Below are positions 8,550-16,765 of a stretch of 64,000 nucleotides of DNA, one piece after another. The number at the start of each line of letters is the position of its first letter. Positions within the stretch are counted from its first letter, which is position 1. The stretch is from Candidatus Poribacteria bacterium. GTDB lineage: Bacteria > Poribacteria > WGA-4E > WGA-3G. The position numbers and the translations under genes were made by a program. The notes below the pieces were generated by a model. That model ran no database searches, was not told where the DNA came from, and was given only the letters and a program-made list of their open reading frames with translations. The DNA is taken from assembly GCA_028824685.1 (NCBI GenBank), contig JAPPCZ010000069.1:1-64000 (forward strand), given 5' to 3'.

Positions 8550-9566
8550 ATGATTAAAATACACACATCAGTCAAAATGTTAAAACAAAATTTAAACGCG
8601 TTTACACCACTAATATATATAGTGTGTGTGTCACTTTTTCTTATTTCCATCTTGGCAAATATTGGGTGTGATTCAAAAAAGCCACCGAACACATCAGAGG
8701 CAGGAAAAATCCGTATCGTTTGCACAATTGGGATGATTACGGATATTGTGAAAAACGTTGGCGGCGATCAGGTTGAAGTTATCGGGATGATGGGCCCTGG
8801 TGTTGACCCACATCTTTACAAACCGACTGCTAAGGATCACACAAGACTCAAGTCAGCACATATCGTCTTTTATAACGGATTGCACCTTGAAGCAAAATTG
8901 GCAGATGAGCTTGCTGATATGCCGGGAAATACCAAAACCGTTGCAGTAACAGAAAGTGTTGATAAATCATTGCTATTGTCACACTCAGAATATGAAGGTC
9001 AATATGATCCGCACTTATGGTTTGATGTTACACTTTGGATGAAAGCAGTTGAGAAGGTTCGGGACACGCTCAGTGCGTTGGATCCGGATAGTCAGACTGT
9101 CTACCAAAACAATACAGACCGTTACCTTGCTGAACTCGCGGAACTGCATGAATACGTTAAGACACAAGCAGAACGCGTACCGCCTGAACAACGCGTACTC
9201 GTGACAGCACATGACGCTTTTAACTACTTCGGAAAAGCTTACGGATTTGAAGTGCGCGGGCTGCAAGGAATTAGCACTTCCATGGAGGCAGGTATCGCTG
9301 ATGTACGGGATTTAGCGAACTTTATCGCGGAACGACGCATACCCGCTGTTTTTGTGGAATCATCTGTTTCTTCACGGAGTCTTGAAGCAGTAAAAGCCGC
9401 TGTAAAATCAAAGGGGTTCAATGTGCAGATTGGTGGTCAACTTTTTTCAGACGCTATGGGAAATGAAGGGACTCCTGAAGGCACTTACATCGGAATGGTT
9501 CGGCACAACATTGGGACGATTGTAAAGGCATTGACGGGAGAAACTGTTTCTACAGAGGAAAACTAA
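8550..9566 (+). CDS. troA: Metal ABC transporter substrate-binding lipoprotein, TroA-like
   Basis: A 338-aa cluster A-I solute-binding protein. Residues 20-45 are hydrophobic and end in a lipobox-like ANIGC, so it is probably a lipoprotein. All four TroA metal ligands have counterparts: His in DPHLYKP, His in DPHLWFD, His in TAHDAFNYF and Asp in LFSDAMG. The stretches GLQGIST and GTPEGTYIGMVRHN are also TroA-like. The family binds Mn(II) and/or Zn(II); a Mn role is suggested by the MntR-like regulator upstream. It starts 25 nt after the MbfA-like gene and is followed after one base by the ATPase gene. Confidence 0.88.
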   Translation: MIKIHTSVKMLKQNLNAFTPLIYIVCVSLFLISILANIGCDSKKPPNTSEAGKIRIVCTIGMITDIVKNVGGDQVEVIGMMGPGVDPHLYKPTAKDHTRLKSAHIVFYNGLHLEAKLADELADMPGNTKTVAVTESVDKSLLLSHSEYEGQYDPHLWFDVTLWMKAVEKVRDTLSALDPDSQTVYQNNTDRYLAELAELHEYVKTQAERVPPEQRVLVTAHDAFNYFGKAYGFEVRGLQGISTSMEAGIADVRDLANFIAERRIPAVFVESSVSSRSLEAVKAAVKSKGFNVQIGGQLFSDAMGNEGTPEGTYIGMVRHNIGTIVKALTGETVSTEEN

Positions 9567-9567
9567 A

Positions 9568-10311
9568 TTGCAAGTACCTGACGCAAAAGCTATTGAAGTA
9601 ACTGATCTGACAGTCGCTTATCGCGAAACACCTGTTTTGTGGGACATTGACCTTGATGTACCGCCAGGAGTGCTTTTAGCTATTGTTGGTCCCAATGGTG
9701 CAGGCAAAACTACGCTAATCAAAGCGATTTTAGGATTAGTCCGGCCTGCAGCTGGCAATGTCTTAATCTACAATAAACCTTATGATGCACAACGACGAAT
9801 TGTTGGCTATGTGCCACAACGGGGCAGTGTCGACTGGGATTTTCCCACAAATGTACTTGATGTCGTTATGATGGGGAGATATGGGGCACTCGGTTGGATA
9901 AAGCGTCCGGGAAAACAGGACCGCGAACTCGCGATGCAGGCACTTGAAAAAGTCGGAATGGAGAAATACACCAACCGACAGATTAGCCAACTCTCTGGTG
10001 GACAACAGCAGCGTGTTTTCCTTGCACGCGCGCTTGTTCAAGATGCCACAGTCTACTTGATGGATGAACCTTTTCAAGGCGTTGATGCGACTACCGAACG
10101 TGCGATTGTTACTTTACTTCAAGAACTCCGTGAAAACGGTAAAACCGTCGTTGTAGTGCATCATGATTTGCAAACTGTAACCGACTATTTCGATTGGGTA
10201 ACGTTTTTAAACATTCGCCGAATTGCCAGCGGTCCTGTTGATGATACGTTCACACCTGAAAATCTACGCGAGACCTACGGTGGACGAATTGCATTCATGA
10301 AAAACCGATAA
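9568..10311 (+). CDS. troB: Metal ABC transporter ATP-binding protein, TroB-like
   Basis: A 247-aa ABC ATPase with Walker A GPNGAGKTT (residues 41-49), signature LSGGQQQR, Walker B VYLMDEP and the switch His in VVVVHHDLQ. Over its length it resembles TroB/MntB/ZnuC ATPases. The start is a TTG one base after the troA stop codon, with AGAGG inside the end of troA as the likely ribosome binding site; no nearby in-frame ATG exists. It powers import together with the two permeases that follow. Confidence 0.88.
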   Translation: MQVPDAKAIEVTDLTVAYRETPVLWDIDLDVPPGVLLAIVGPNGAGKTTLIKAILGLVRPAAGNVLIYNKPYDAQRRIVGYVPQRGSVDWDFPTNVLDVVMMGRYGALGWIKRPGKQDRELAMQALEKVGMEKYTNRQISQLSGGQQQRVFLARALVQDATVYLMDEPFQGVDATTERAIVTLLQELRENGKTVVVVHHDLQTVTDYFDWVTFLNIRRIASGPVDDTFTPENLRETYGGRIAFMKNR

Positions 10312-10372
10312 AATATACGTGATTTTGTAGAAGCGGTTTCCAACCCTATTTCCACGTATCCTGTCCAAAATC

Positions 10373-11335
10373 ATGGAAAATTTACACTTTCTAACCCGTT
10401 TCGATTATACTCTAATTATTGTAGCACTTGGCGCTGCCTTGCTTGGCACGGTTAGCGGTGCACTTGGGACTTATGCTGTCCTGCGAAGACAGAGTCTACT
10501 TGGTGATGCAATCTCACACGCCGCACTACCCGGCATCGTAATCGCATTTATGCTGACAGGAAGTAAGACACCGCTGATTCTGGTGCTCGGAGCAGCAATC
10601 GCAGGATGGTTAGGCACGCTCATTATTCTCAGCATTGTGAGATTGACACGCATCAAATATGATAGCGCATTTAGTCTTGTGTTATCTACTTTTTTCGGGT
10701 TTGGGTTGGTCCTGCTCACACAGATACAGCGCAACGGTGATGCCAATCAGGCAGGGCTGGATGATTTTATCTTCGGGCAAGCTGCCACAATGCTAAAACG
10801 GGATGTCCTAACGATTGGTATACTCGGAGGGTTTGCTCTTGTTATAATGCTTATCTTGTGGAAAGAGTTAAAACTGCTTGTTTTTGATGAAGGGTTTGCC
10901 GCCTCTATTGGGTTTCCGACACGAGTTCTTGATATTCTACTGACAAGCCTGTTCGTTATCGCAATTGTTATCGGTTTACAAGCGGTCGGTGCGGTGCTAA
11001 TGAGTGCGATGTTAGTCGCTCCTGCAGTTGCTGCGCGACAGTGGACAGACAAAATCAGTCTCATGGTGCTTTTGGCTGCATGCTTCGGAGCACTTGCAGG
11101 GGTGAGTGGTACTTTCATCAGCAGCATCGCAGTCGGTATTCCCACCGGTCCAACAATTATCCTCTGTGCAACAGTTATAGTAGGATTTTCGATTGCTTTT
11201 GCACCGAACCGTGGGTTGTTGTGGAACAGTATAAGACAGCACCGAAATAGACGAAGCTTGAAGATTGCTACAGCTAAATTAATTGGAGCAGCCGCAACAA
11301 AAAACCAAATAAAAAATGATACAAGACCATCTTGA
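10373..11335 (+). CDS. troC: Metal ABC transporter permease, TroC-like
   Basis: A 320-aa integral membrane protein of the ABC-3 permease family with about eight hydrophobic segments. The early sequence LGTYAVLRRQSLLGDAISHA is the conserved N-terminal signature of ZnuB/TroC permeases, and GAVLMSAMLVAPAVAARQ lies near the centre of the second half. The 61-nt gap after the ATPase gene lacks an obvious promoter, and no strong Shine-Dalgarno precedes the ATG. Its 3' end overlaps the next permease by 20 nt, so the two are probably translated together. Confidence 0.87.
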   Translation: MENLHFLTRFDYTLIIVALGAALLGTVSGALGTYAVLRRQSLLGDAISHAALPGIVIAFMLTGSKTPLILVLGAAIAGWLGTLIILSIVRLTRIKYDSAFSLVLSTFFGFGLVLLTQIQRNGDANQAGLDDFIFGQAATMLKRDVLTIGILGGFALVIMLILWKELKLLVFDEGFAASIGFPTRVLDILLTSLFVIAIVIGLQAVGAVLMSAMLVAPAVAARQWTDKISLMVLLAACFGALAGVSGTFISSIAVGIPTGPTIILCATVIVGFSIAFAPNRGLLWNSIRQHRNRRSLKIATAKLIGAAATKNQIKNDTRPS

Positions 11336-12425
11336 CATTATACTTATTGCTATTGTTACTGCATCTGCATGTGCTTTACCCGGCGTATTCTTGGTGCTAC
11401 GTCGAATGACGTTGATGAGCGATGCAATTAGTCACGCTATTCTTCCCGGTATTGTTCTCGCATTTTTTCTTACACATAACATTTCATCACCGTTACTGAT
11501 TCTCGCTGCCGCTGCGACTGGTGTACTGACTGTTGTTTTCGTCGAATTGCTACAAAAGACGAAACTCGTGAAAGAAGATGCAGCAATCGGATTGGTGTTT
11601 CCTGCACTATTCAGCATTGGTGTGATTCTAATTTCACGGTTCGCAAGTAATGTACATCTGGATACTGATGCGGTTCTTCTCGGCGAACTCGCTTATGCAC
11701 GATTTAATCGCCTTGAGATTTTTGGCTACGACATAGGCCCCATATCTTTCTCTGTTATGGGGGGCATGCTTTTGTTGAACCTCGCTTTTATTCTAATATT
11801 CTACAAGGAATTGAAATTAGCAACTTTTGACGCAAGTTTAGCAGCTACATTAGGGTTCGCACCGACCCTAATCCATTATGGGTTGATGACATTGGTTTCT
11901 ATGACAACGGTAGGGGCATTTGATGCAGTAGGTTCAATTTTAGTCGTTGCACTTATCGCCGGACCGCCTGCTACCGCTTATCTGATGACAGATAGTCTTG
12001 CACGGATGCTTATTTTAAGTGTAATTATAGGGTGTGTGAACGCTGTAAGCGGGTATTTGCTTGCGTACCCATTTGGTGTCTCTATTGCAGGAACTATTGC
12101 GACAGTGACATTTCTTGTTTTCGGACTTATCTTTCTGATTGTTCCAAACCGTGGACTCATCGCAATTGCGCGCAGACATATCCGCCAAAAATGGGAGTTT
12201 GCACAAACGATGCTCGTTATTCATCTCTTTAATCATGAAGGATTGCCAGAAGCACACGAAGAATCTGAAATAGCACACCTACACGAGCATCTCCAATGGG
12301 AACCAACATTCGCCACACGGGTCGTTAAGCAAGCGTTAAACAACCGATATGTGTCGCAAGAGGCAACACAACTGATGCTGACAGATCGGGGACGCTCCAT
12401 TGCTCAGCGGGCACTTGTGCAATAA
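11316..12425 (+). CDS. troD: Metal ABC transporter permease, TroD-like, with C-terminal winged-helix-like domain
   Basis: A 369-aa protein. The first about 285 residues are a second ABC-3 permease (GVFLVLRRMTLMSDAISHAIL; GAFDAVGSILVVALIAGPPA). After the last membrane segment, about 80 soluble residues contain a His/Glu-rich stretch (PEAHEESEIAHLHEHLQW) and a C-terminal LMLTDRGRSIAQRAL pattern resembling the wing end of DtxR-type helix-turn-helix domains. Permeases with such DtxR-like tails are known in Mn/Zn ABC systems. The tail may be a cytosolic metal-sensing gate (inference). The heteromeric TroC/TroD pair argues for the Tro/Mts-type two-permease arrangement. Confidence 0.85.
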   Translation: MIQDHLDIILIAIVTASACALPGVFLVLRRMTLMSDAISHAILPGIVLAFFLTHNISSPLLILAAAATGVLTVVFVELLQKTKLVKEDAAIGLVFPALFSIGVILISRFASNVHLDTDAVLLGELAYARFNRLEIFGYDIGPISFSVMGGMLLLNLAFILIFYKELKLATFDASLAATLGFAPTLIHYGLMTLVSMTTVGAFDAVGSILVVALIAGPPATAYLMTDSLARMLILSVIIGCVNAVSGYLLAYPFGVSIAGTIATVTFLVFGLIFLIVPNRGLIAIARRHIRQKWEFAQTMLVIHLFNHEGLPEAHEESEIAHLHEHLQWEPTFATRVVKQALNNRYVSQEATQLMLTDRGRSIAQRALVQ

Positions 12426-12453
12426 TCTTCCTACCGTACTATGTTCAATAATC

Positions 12454-12482
12454 TTGACACCACTACGTGCCTACGTTATAAT
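12454..12482 (+). promoter_or_regulatory. Consensus sigma-70 promoter for the Uma2 gene
   Basis: TTGACA (12454-12459), a 17-bp spacer and TATAAT (12477-12482) are a perfect consensus match, about 30 nt upstream of the ATG at 12513. GGAGGAAG lies just before the start codon. Confidence 0.75.
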
Positions 12483-12512
12483 CAAATTATCAATACATAA
12501 GTGGAGGAAGTC

Positions 12513-13106
12513 ATGGCAATTAGTGCAGTCCAAACATATCTAAGCCCTGAAGAATACATTACTTTAGAACGTAAAACGATCCCTGATGCGGACACTGTCA
12601 GAAGTGAATACGTCAAAGGGGAAATTGTCGCAATGTCTGGTGCAAGTCGCATGCATAATCTTATTTCAGGCAATATTTTTGGTGAACTCCGCAATCGCTT
12701 AAAAGGCAGCGGATGTGAAATCTATAAGGGCGAAATGCGTGTAAGCACACCTAACACTTCATCCTATTTCTATCCAGATGTCGTCGCCGTTTGTGATGAA
12801 CCACGTTTTGAAGACGATGTTTTTGACATACTCCTCAATCCAATCATCATTGTTGAAGTACTCTCTCCAAGTACGGAGGCTTATGATAGAGGTGAAAAAT
12901 TATTGCACTACAGACAACTTGAATCCTTGAAAGAATACATCCTTGTATCACAAGATAGGGTATATGTCGAACGGTATCTCCGAAAACAGGAGGAATGGGG
13001 TTATACTTCCTTTCAAGAACTTGATGAACTCCTTCCGCTTATCTCTATTCAGTGCAAGTTACCACTTCGGGAAATATATGAAAACGTTAAATTCCCTGAA
13101 AGGTAA
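12513..13106 (+). CDS. Uma2-family (DUF820) endonuclease-fold protein
   Basis: A 197-aa PD-(D/E)xK-fold protein. Diagnostic stretches are YFYPDVVAVCDEP, PIIIVEVLSPSTEAYDRGEK and HYRQLESLKEYILVSQD; the Asp, Glu-x-Leu and Lys positions give the putative nuclease site. Uma2 proteins are abundant in cyanobacteria and other bacteria rich in repeats, and their biological substrate is not established. The ATG at 12513, spaced correctly from GGAGG, is preferred over the in-frame GTG at 12501. It has its own strong promoter. The DUF255 gene starts 11 nt after its stop and is probably co-transcribed. Confidence 0.85.
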   Translation: MAISAVQTYLSPEEYITLERKTIPDADTVRSEYVKGEIVAMSGASRMHNLISGNIFGELRNRLKGSGCEIYKGEMRVSTPNTSSYFYPDVVAVCDEPRFEDDVFDILLNPIIIVEVLSPSTEAYDRGEKLLHYRQLESLKEYILVSQDRVYVERYLRKQEEWGYTSFQELDELLPLISIQCKLPLREIYENVKFPER

Positions 13107-13117
13107 AGACTTAAATC

Positions 13118-15466
13118 ATGAAAAATATAATACGAAACATATTCTTATGTTTGATTCTGCTTAGTATCACATGGTTGGGGAGTGCAGATGAAAGTGCGCT
13201 CAAAAATCCTGATGGTTCGTGGAAATGGACGAATCAACTCATCCATGAAACAAGTCCTTATTTACTGCTGCACGCACACAATCCTGTTGAATGGTATCCA
13301 TGGAACGATGAAGCATTAGAACGCGCGAAGAAAGAAAATAAACCTATTTTTCTCTCCGTTGGATATTCCACATGTTATTGGTGTCACGTAATGGAACGGG
13401 AAGTCTTCTCAAACCCAGAAATCGCTGAGCAGATGAACAAAAACTTCATCAATATCAAAATTGATAGAGAAGAACGACCCGACTTAGACGAAATCTATAT
13501 GACCGCAACGCAGCTATTGATACAACGTGGTGGATGGCCCAACTCAGTTTTTCTTACCCCCGATTTGAAACCCTTCTTTGCTGGCACCTATTTTCCTCCG
13601 ACAGATATGCCAAATAGACCCGGTTTCCCAACGATTTTGACGGCAGTGCATGAAGCATGGGTAACGCGAGAAGCAGAAGTAATTGACTCTGCTAATCGGA
13701 TTACACAAGTTATTGAGCGCGCAATAAGCACAGGATTTTCTGCCCTCACTGCTAAATCCCTTGATCGTACCTTTATCTCCGCTGCCGTAGCGCATCTAAA
13801 AACTAACTATAAACACGCCTACGGTGGATTTAGCAGTGCTCCCAAATTCCCAAGTCCTGCGAATTTGGAGTTCCTTTTGAGAGAATATGAAAGGCAATCA
13901 AGGTTACAACCCCCTCCCGCTGATTATGAATCGCTCTTAAAGATGGTGACACATACCTTAGACATGATGGCTTATGGTGGGATTTATGACCAAATCGGCG
14001 GCGGGTTTCACAGATATTCAGTTGACGCAAAGTGGCTCGTGCCTCACTTTGAAAAGATGCTTTACGACAATGCACAATTGGCAAAAATATATCTTCAAGC
14101 ATATCAATTAACAAAGAAACCGCAGTACCGTCGTATTGCTGAGGAGATATTCAGTTTTGTTTTTCGCGAGATGACAGCACCTGAAGGTGGATTCTATTCG
14201 GCATTAGACGCTGAAACGGACGCTGAAGAAGGAAAATACTATGTTTGGACAGCAGATGAAATTAAAAACGTTCTCCCAAAAAAAGATGTCGAACAGTTCA
14301 CTTCCGTTTACGGTGTAGACAAAGGTCCTAATTTTGAAGGTAAAAATGTCCTTTATGTTCCCAACGCAGTAGAATCGGAAGATTCTCTCAAATCTTTAAT
14401 CCCTGCGCGAGATACGCTTTTAGCAGCTCGGTCTGAACGTGAACGTCCATTGCTTGATACAAAAATCATTGTGAATTGGAACGGTTTGATGATAGATGCA
14501 CTTGCCTATGGCTACGAAGTTCTTGGCGAGGAAAAGTATCTGACCGCCGCGTCAAAAGCAGCACAGTTTATACTTGACACGTTGAGAAAACCGAACGGTG
14601 AATTGTGGCACACTTATGCCGCTGGTGTCGCGAAATACGATGGTTATCTTGATGATTACGCCTTTTTTGTGCGTGGTCTACTCGGATTGTATAGTGCAAC
14701 TGGAGAGGAACGTTGGTTGCGTTCCGCGACAACCCTTACCGACAAAATGATTGAGCTCTTTTGGGACGAAAAAAATGGGGGGTTCTATTTTACAAAGGCA
14801 GATGCAAAACAGTTGATTGTTCGCACCAAAAAACCTTACGACTCCGCAATTCCTTCTGGAAACGCTGTTGCAGTCAACAACCTCTTGATGCTTGAGCCAA
14901 GTTATCGGAATTTTGCCAAGAAAACACTTCTTAGTTTTTCACAAGCGACGGAGCAAGCCCCTTCGTCTTTCATGCATTTGCTCTATGCACTCAACGGTTA
15001 CTTAAGCTTAGGCGAGAATCCTGATGTGTCAAGACAGCGAAACAAACAAGAACTTGACGGTTTTACGCAATCACTTGTAACAGCAACTGGAAAAATTAAA
15101 ACACCAACTAAAGGCAACCAATTTGACGTGGAAGTACAGATTAAAATTGCAGAAGGTTGGCATATTAACGCAAACCCAGCAGGTCAAGATAACTTAATTC
15201 CAACCACAATCACTGTCGGAGAAGACGCTCCAGTTGAGATTGTTGAAGTAAAATATCCGAAAGGCAAATCGGCGCAGTTTGAGTTTAGCCCTGAAGCGTT
15301 GAACGTTTATGAAGGCACGTTTACGATACCTCTGAAGTTGAAACAGAAACCTAATATGCCCATCAACAAAGACATTCCGATCAAGCTGAAACTTGACTAT
15401 CAACTGTGTAACGACAACGAGTGTTTGTTACGACAAACATTGAATATTCCGTTGAAGTTAGAGTAA
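13118..15466 (+). CDS. DUF255 thioredoxin-fold protein with C-terminal DsbD-alpha-like domain, exported
   Basis: A 782-aa protein. Residues 1-23 form a signal peptide. Residues about 40-195 are the DUF255/thioredoxin-like domain with TCYWCHVM (Cys86, Cys89) and [25 protein letters not shown]. An alpha/alpha barrel (YyaL/SSP411-type, N-acylglucosamine-epimerase-like) continues to about residue 645. The last about 120 residues resemble the periplasmic DsbD N-terminal domain ([19 protein letters not shown]), including a CNDNEC cysteine pair. DUF255 proteins are usually cytosolic and end with the barrel, so the signal peptide and redox tail suggest a periplasmic thiol-disulfide role (inference). 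Confidence 0.82.
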   Translation: MKNIIRNIFLCLILLSITWLGSADESALKNPDGSWKWTNQLIHETSPYLLLHAHNPVEWYPWNDEALERAKKENKPIFLSVGYSTCYWCHVMEREVFSNPEIAEQMNKNFINIKIDREERPDLDEIYMTATQLLIQRGGWPNSVFLTPDLKPFFAGTYFPPTDMPNRPGFPTILTAVHEAWVTREAEVIDSANRITQVIERAISTGFSALTAKSLDRTFISAAVAHLKTNYKHAYGGFSSAPKFPSPANLEFLLREYERQSRLQPPPADYESLLKMVTHTLDMMAYGGIYDQIGGGFHRYSVDAKWLVPHFEKMLYDNAQLAKIYLQAYQLTKKPQYRRIAEEIFSFVFREMTAPEGGFYSALDAETDAEEGKYYVWTADEIKNVLPKKDVEQFTSVYGVDKGPNFEGKNVLYVPNAVESEDSLKSLIPARDTLLAARSERERPLLDTKIIVNWNGLMIDALAYGYEVLGEEKYLTAASKAAQFILDTLRKPNGELWHTYAAGVAKYDGYLDDYAFFVRGLLGLYSATGEERWLRSATTLTDKMIELFWDEKNGGFYFTKADAKQLIVRTKKPYDSAIPSGNAVAVNNLLMLEPSYRNFAKKTLLSFSQATEQAPSSFMHLLYALNGYLSLGENPDVSRQRNKQELDGFTQSLVTATGKIKTPTKGNQFDVEVQIKIAEGWHINANPAGQDNLIPTTITVGEDAPVEIVEVKYPKGKSAQFEFSPEALNVYEGTFTIPLKLKQKPNMPINKDIPIKLKLDYQLCNDNECLLRQTLNIPLKLE

Positions 15467-15493
15467 AGAACAGACTTTCTTCAGATTCATGCG

Positions 15494-16684
15494 TTATAAC
15501 TCATCCACATGCGTCCGAATTTTCTGAAATGCATCTAAAATCAGCTGCATATCGTCTGTGTCGCCTAAAAACATTGCATGTCCGAAACTGCAGACCTCTT
15601 CCTGATACACCCGTTCTGCTTCTGGGCAGTGAACCTTGCTATAATCAATTGCTTGGTCGCCAAGGTGTTCACGAGGCAATCCAAGTTGGTCAAACCACTC
15701 TGGATTACTAAAAGGACCTTCGTTATAGATAGGTTGACCGTGTGCACCGACACCGCATGGAACACCTTCTGCTCCAAGTGCTTCTAAAAATCTACCGCGT
15801 GAGATGCCACCGAATTCCTCAGAGACGAAGCGGAAATCCCAATAGTAGAAACACCATCGTGTGACGCGTTCATCACGCGGAATCGGATGAATTCCCTCTA
15901 TCGCTTCCATACCCTTCATAAGATATGCGATATTTCGTTCGCGTGTCTTTACTTGTTCGTCAAACCGTTCAAGTTGAGACAATAGAAGCGCAGCTTGAAG
16001 GTTTGTCATCCGCATGTTCAAATTGGCGACTTGACCTGCGCTGTTTGCGAGTGCTTCATCGTTTGTAATCACCATTCCACCTTCACCGCACGTCAGCGTT
16101 TTGCCTATCTGAAAACTGAATGTACCGAGATGTCCAATTGAACCCATCCCTTTTCCGCGCCACTGTGAACCGTGTGCGTGTGCACAGTCCTCAATTACTT
16201 TAAGATTGTGTCTGTCTGCAATATCCATAATCGCGTCCATATCGGCTGGGTAACCGCCGTTATGCACTGGAATAATCGCTCGCGTTCGCGGGGTGATTGC
16301 TGCTTCAATTGCATCAGGCGCGATGTTATAGGTGAGTGGGTCTATATCAACGATAACCGGCACTGCATTGACGCATACAACCGATGTTCCTGTTGCTACA
16401 AATGTGAGTGCTGGAACGATGACCTCATCACCTGCGGTGACGCCAGCAGCCTTGAGCGCACATTGCAACGCCACAGTGCCGTTCGCAAGTGGAATGCCGT
16501 ATTTAGCATCTTGATACGCAGCAAACTTTTCACCGACTTCGTCAACTTTTTCGCGCCTGTTCCATGCCCCGCTACGTAATACCTCTAACAGCGCGTTTTC
16601 CTCTGTTTCATCAAAAATGGGCCAGCTTTTGCCTAAACCGCTTTTGACAACGGGTTCACCACCATTTATTGCTAACTTTGCCAT
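15494..16684 (-). CDS. DegT/DnrJ/EryC1/StrS-family PLP aminotransferase (1)
   Basis: A 396-aa fold-type-I PLP enzyme. GTVALQCALKAAGVTAGDEVIVPALTF, VEDCAHAHG-like sequence (VIEDCAHAHGSQW) and the PLP lysine in TFSFQIGKTLTCGEGG mark the sugar aminotransferase family, which aminates keto-sugars for surface glycans or antibiotics (AHBA synthase is a relative). The start has an excellent AGGAGGAC site. It ends 27 bp from the convergent DUF255 gene and has the GmrSD-type gene upstream on the same strand. No nucleotide-sugar biosynthesis cluster surrounds it, so its substrate is unknown. Confidence 0.88.
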   Translation of the reverse strand: MAKLAINGGEPVVKSGLGKSWPIFDETEENALLEVLRSGAWNRREKVDEVGEKFAAYQDAKYGIPLANGTVALQCALKAAGVTAGDEVIVPALTFVATGTSVVCVNAVPVIVDIDPLTYNIAPDAIEAAITPRTRAIIPVHNGGYPADMDAIMDIADRHNLKVIEDCAHAHGSQWRGKGMGSIGHLGTFSFQIGKTLTCGEGGMVITNDEALANSAGQVANLNMRMTNLQAALLLSQLERFDEQVKTRERNIAYLMKGMEAIEGIHPIPRDERVTRWCFYYWDFRFVSEEFGGISRGRFLEALGAEGVPCGVGAHGQPIYNEGPFSNPEWFDQLGLPREHLGDQAIDYSKVHCPEAERVYQEEVCSFGHAMFLGDTDDMQLILDAFQKIRTHVDEL

Positions 16685-16765
16685 ATCTATGTCCTCCTGT
16701 TTTCGTAAATACCTTGATTAGCGATTAACTTCTAAAAGTTGTAAATTTGGAATCTGTTTATCAAG

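Noticed and set aside
12501..13106. Uma2 protein as a transposon-encoded gene
   Set aside because: No inverted repeats or transposase adjoin it, and it has its own consensus promoter.
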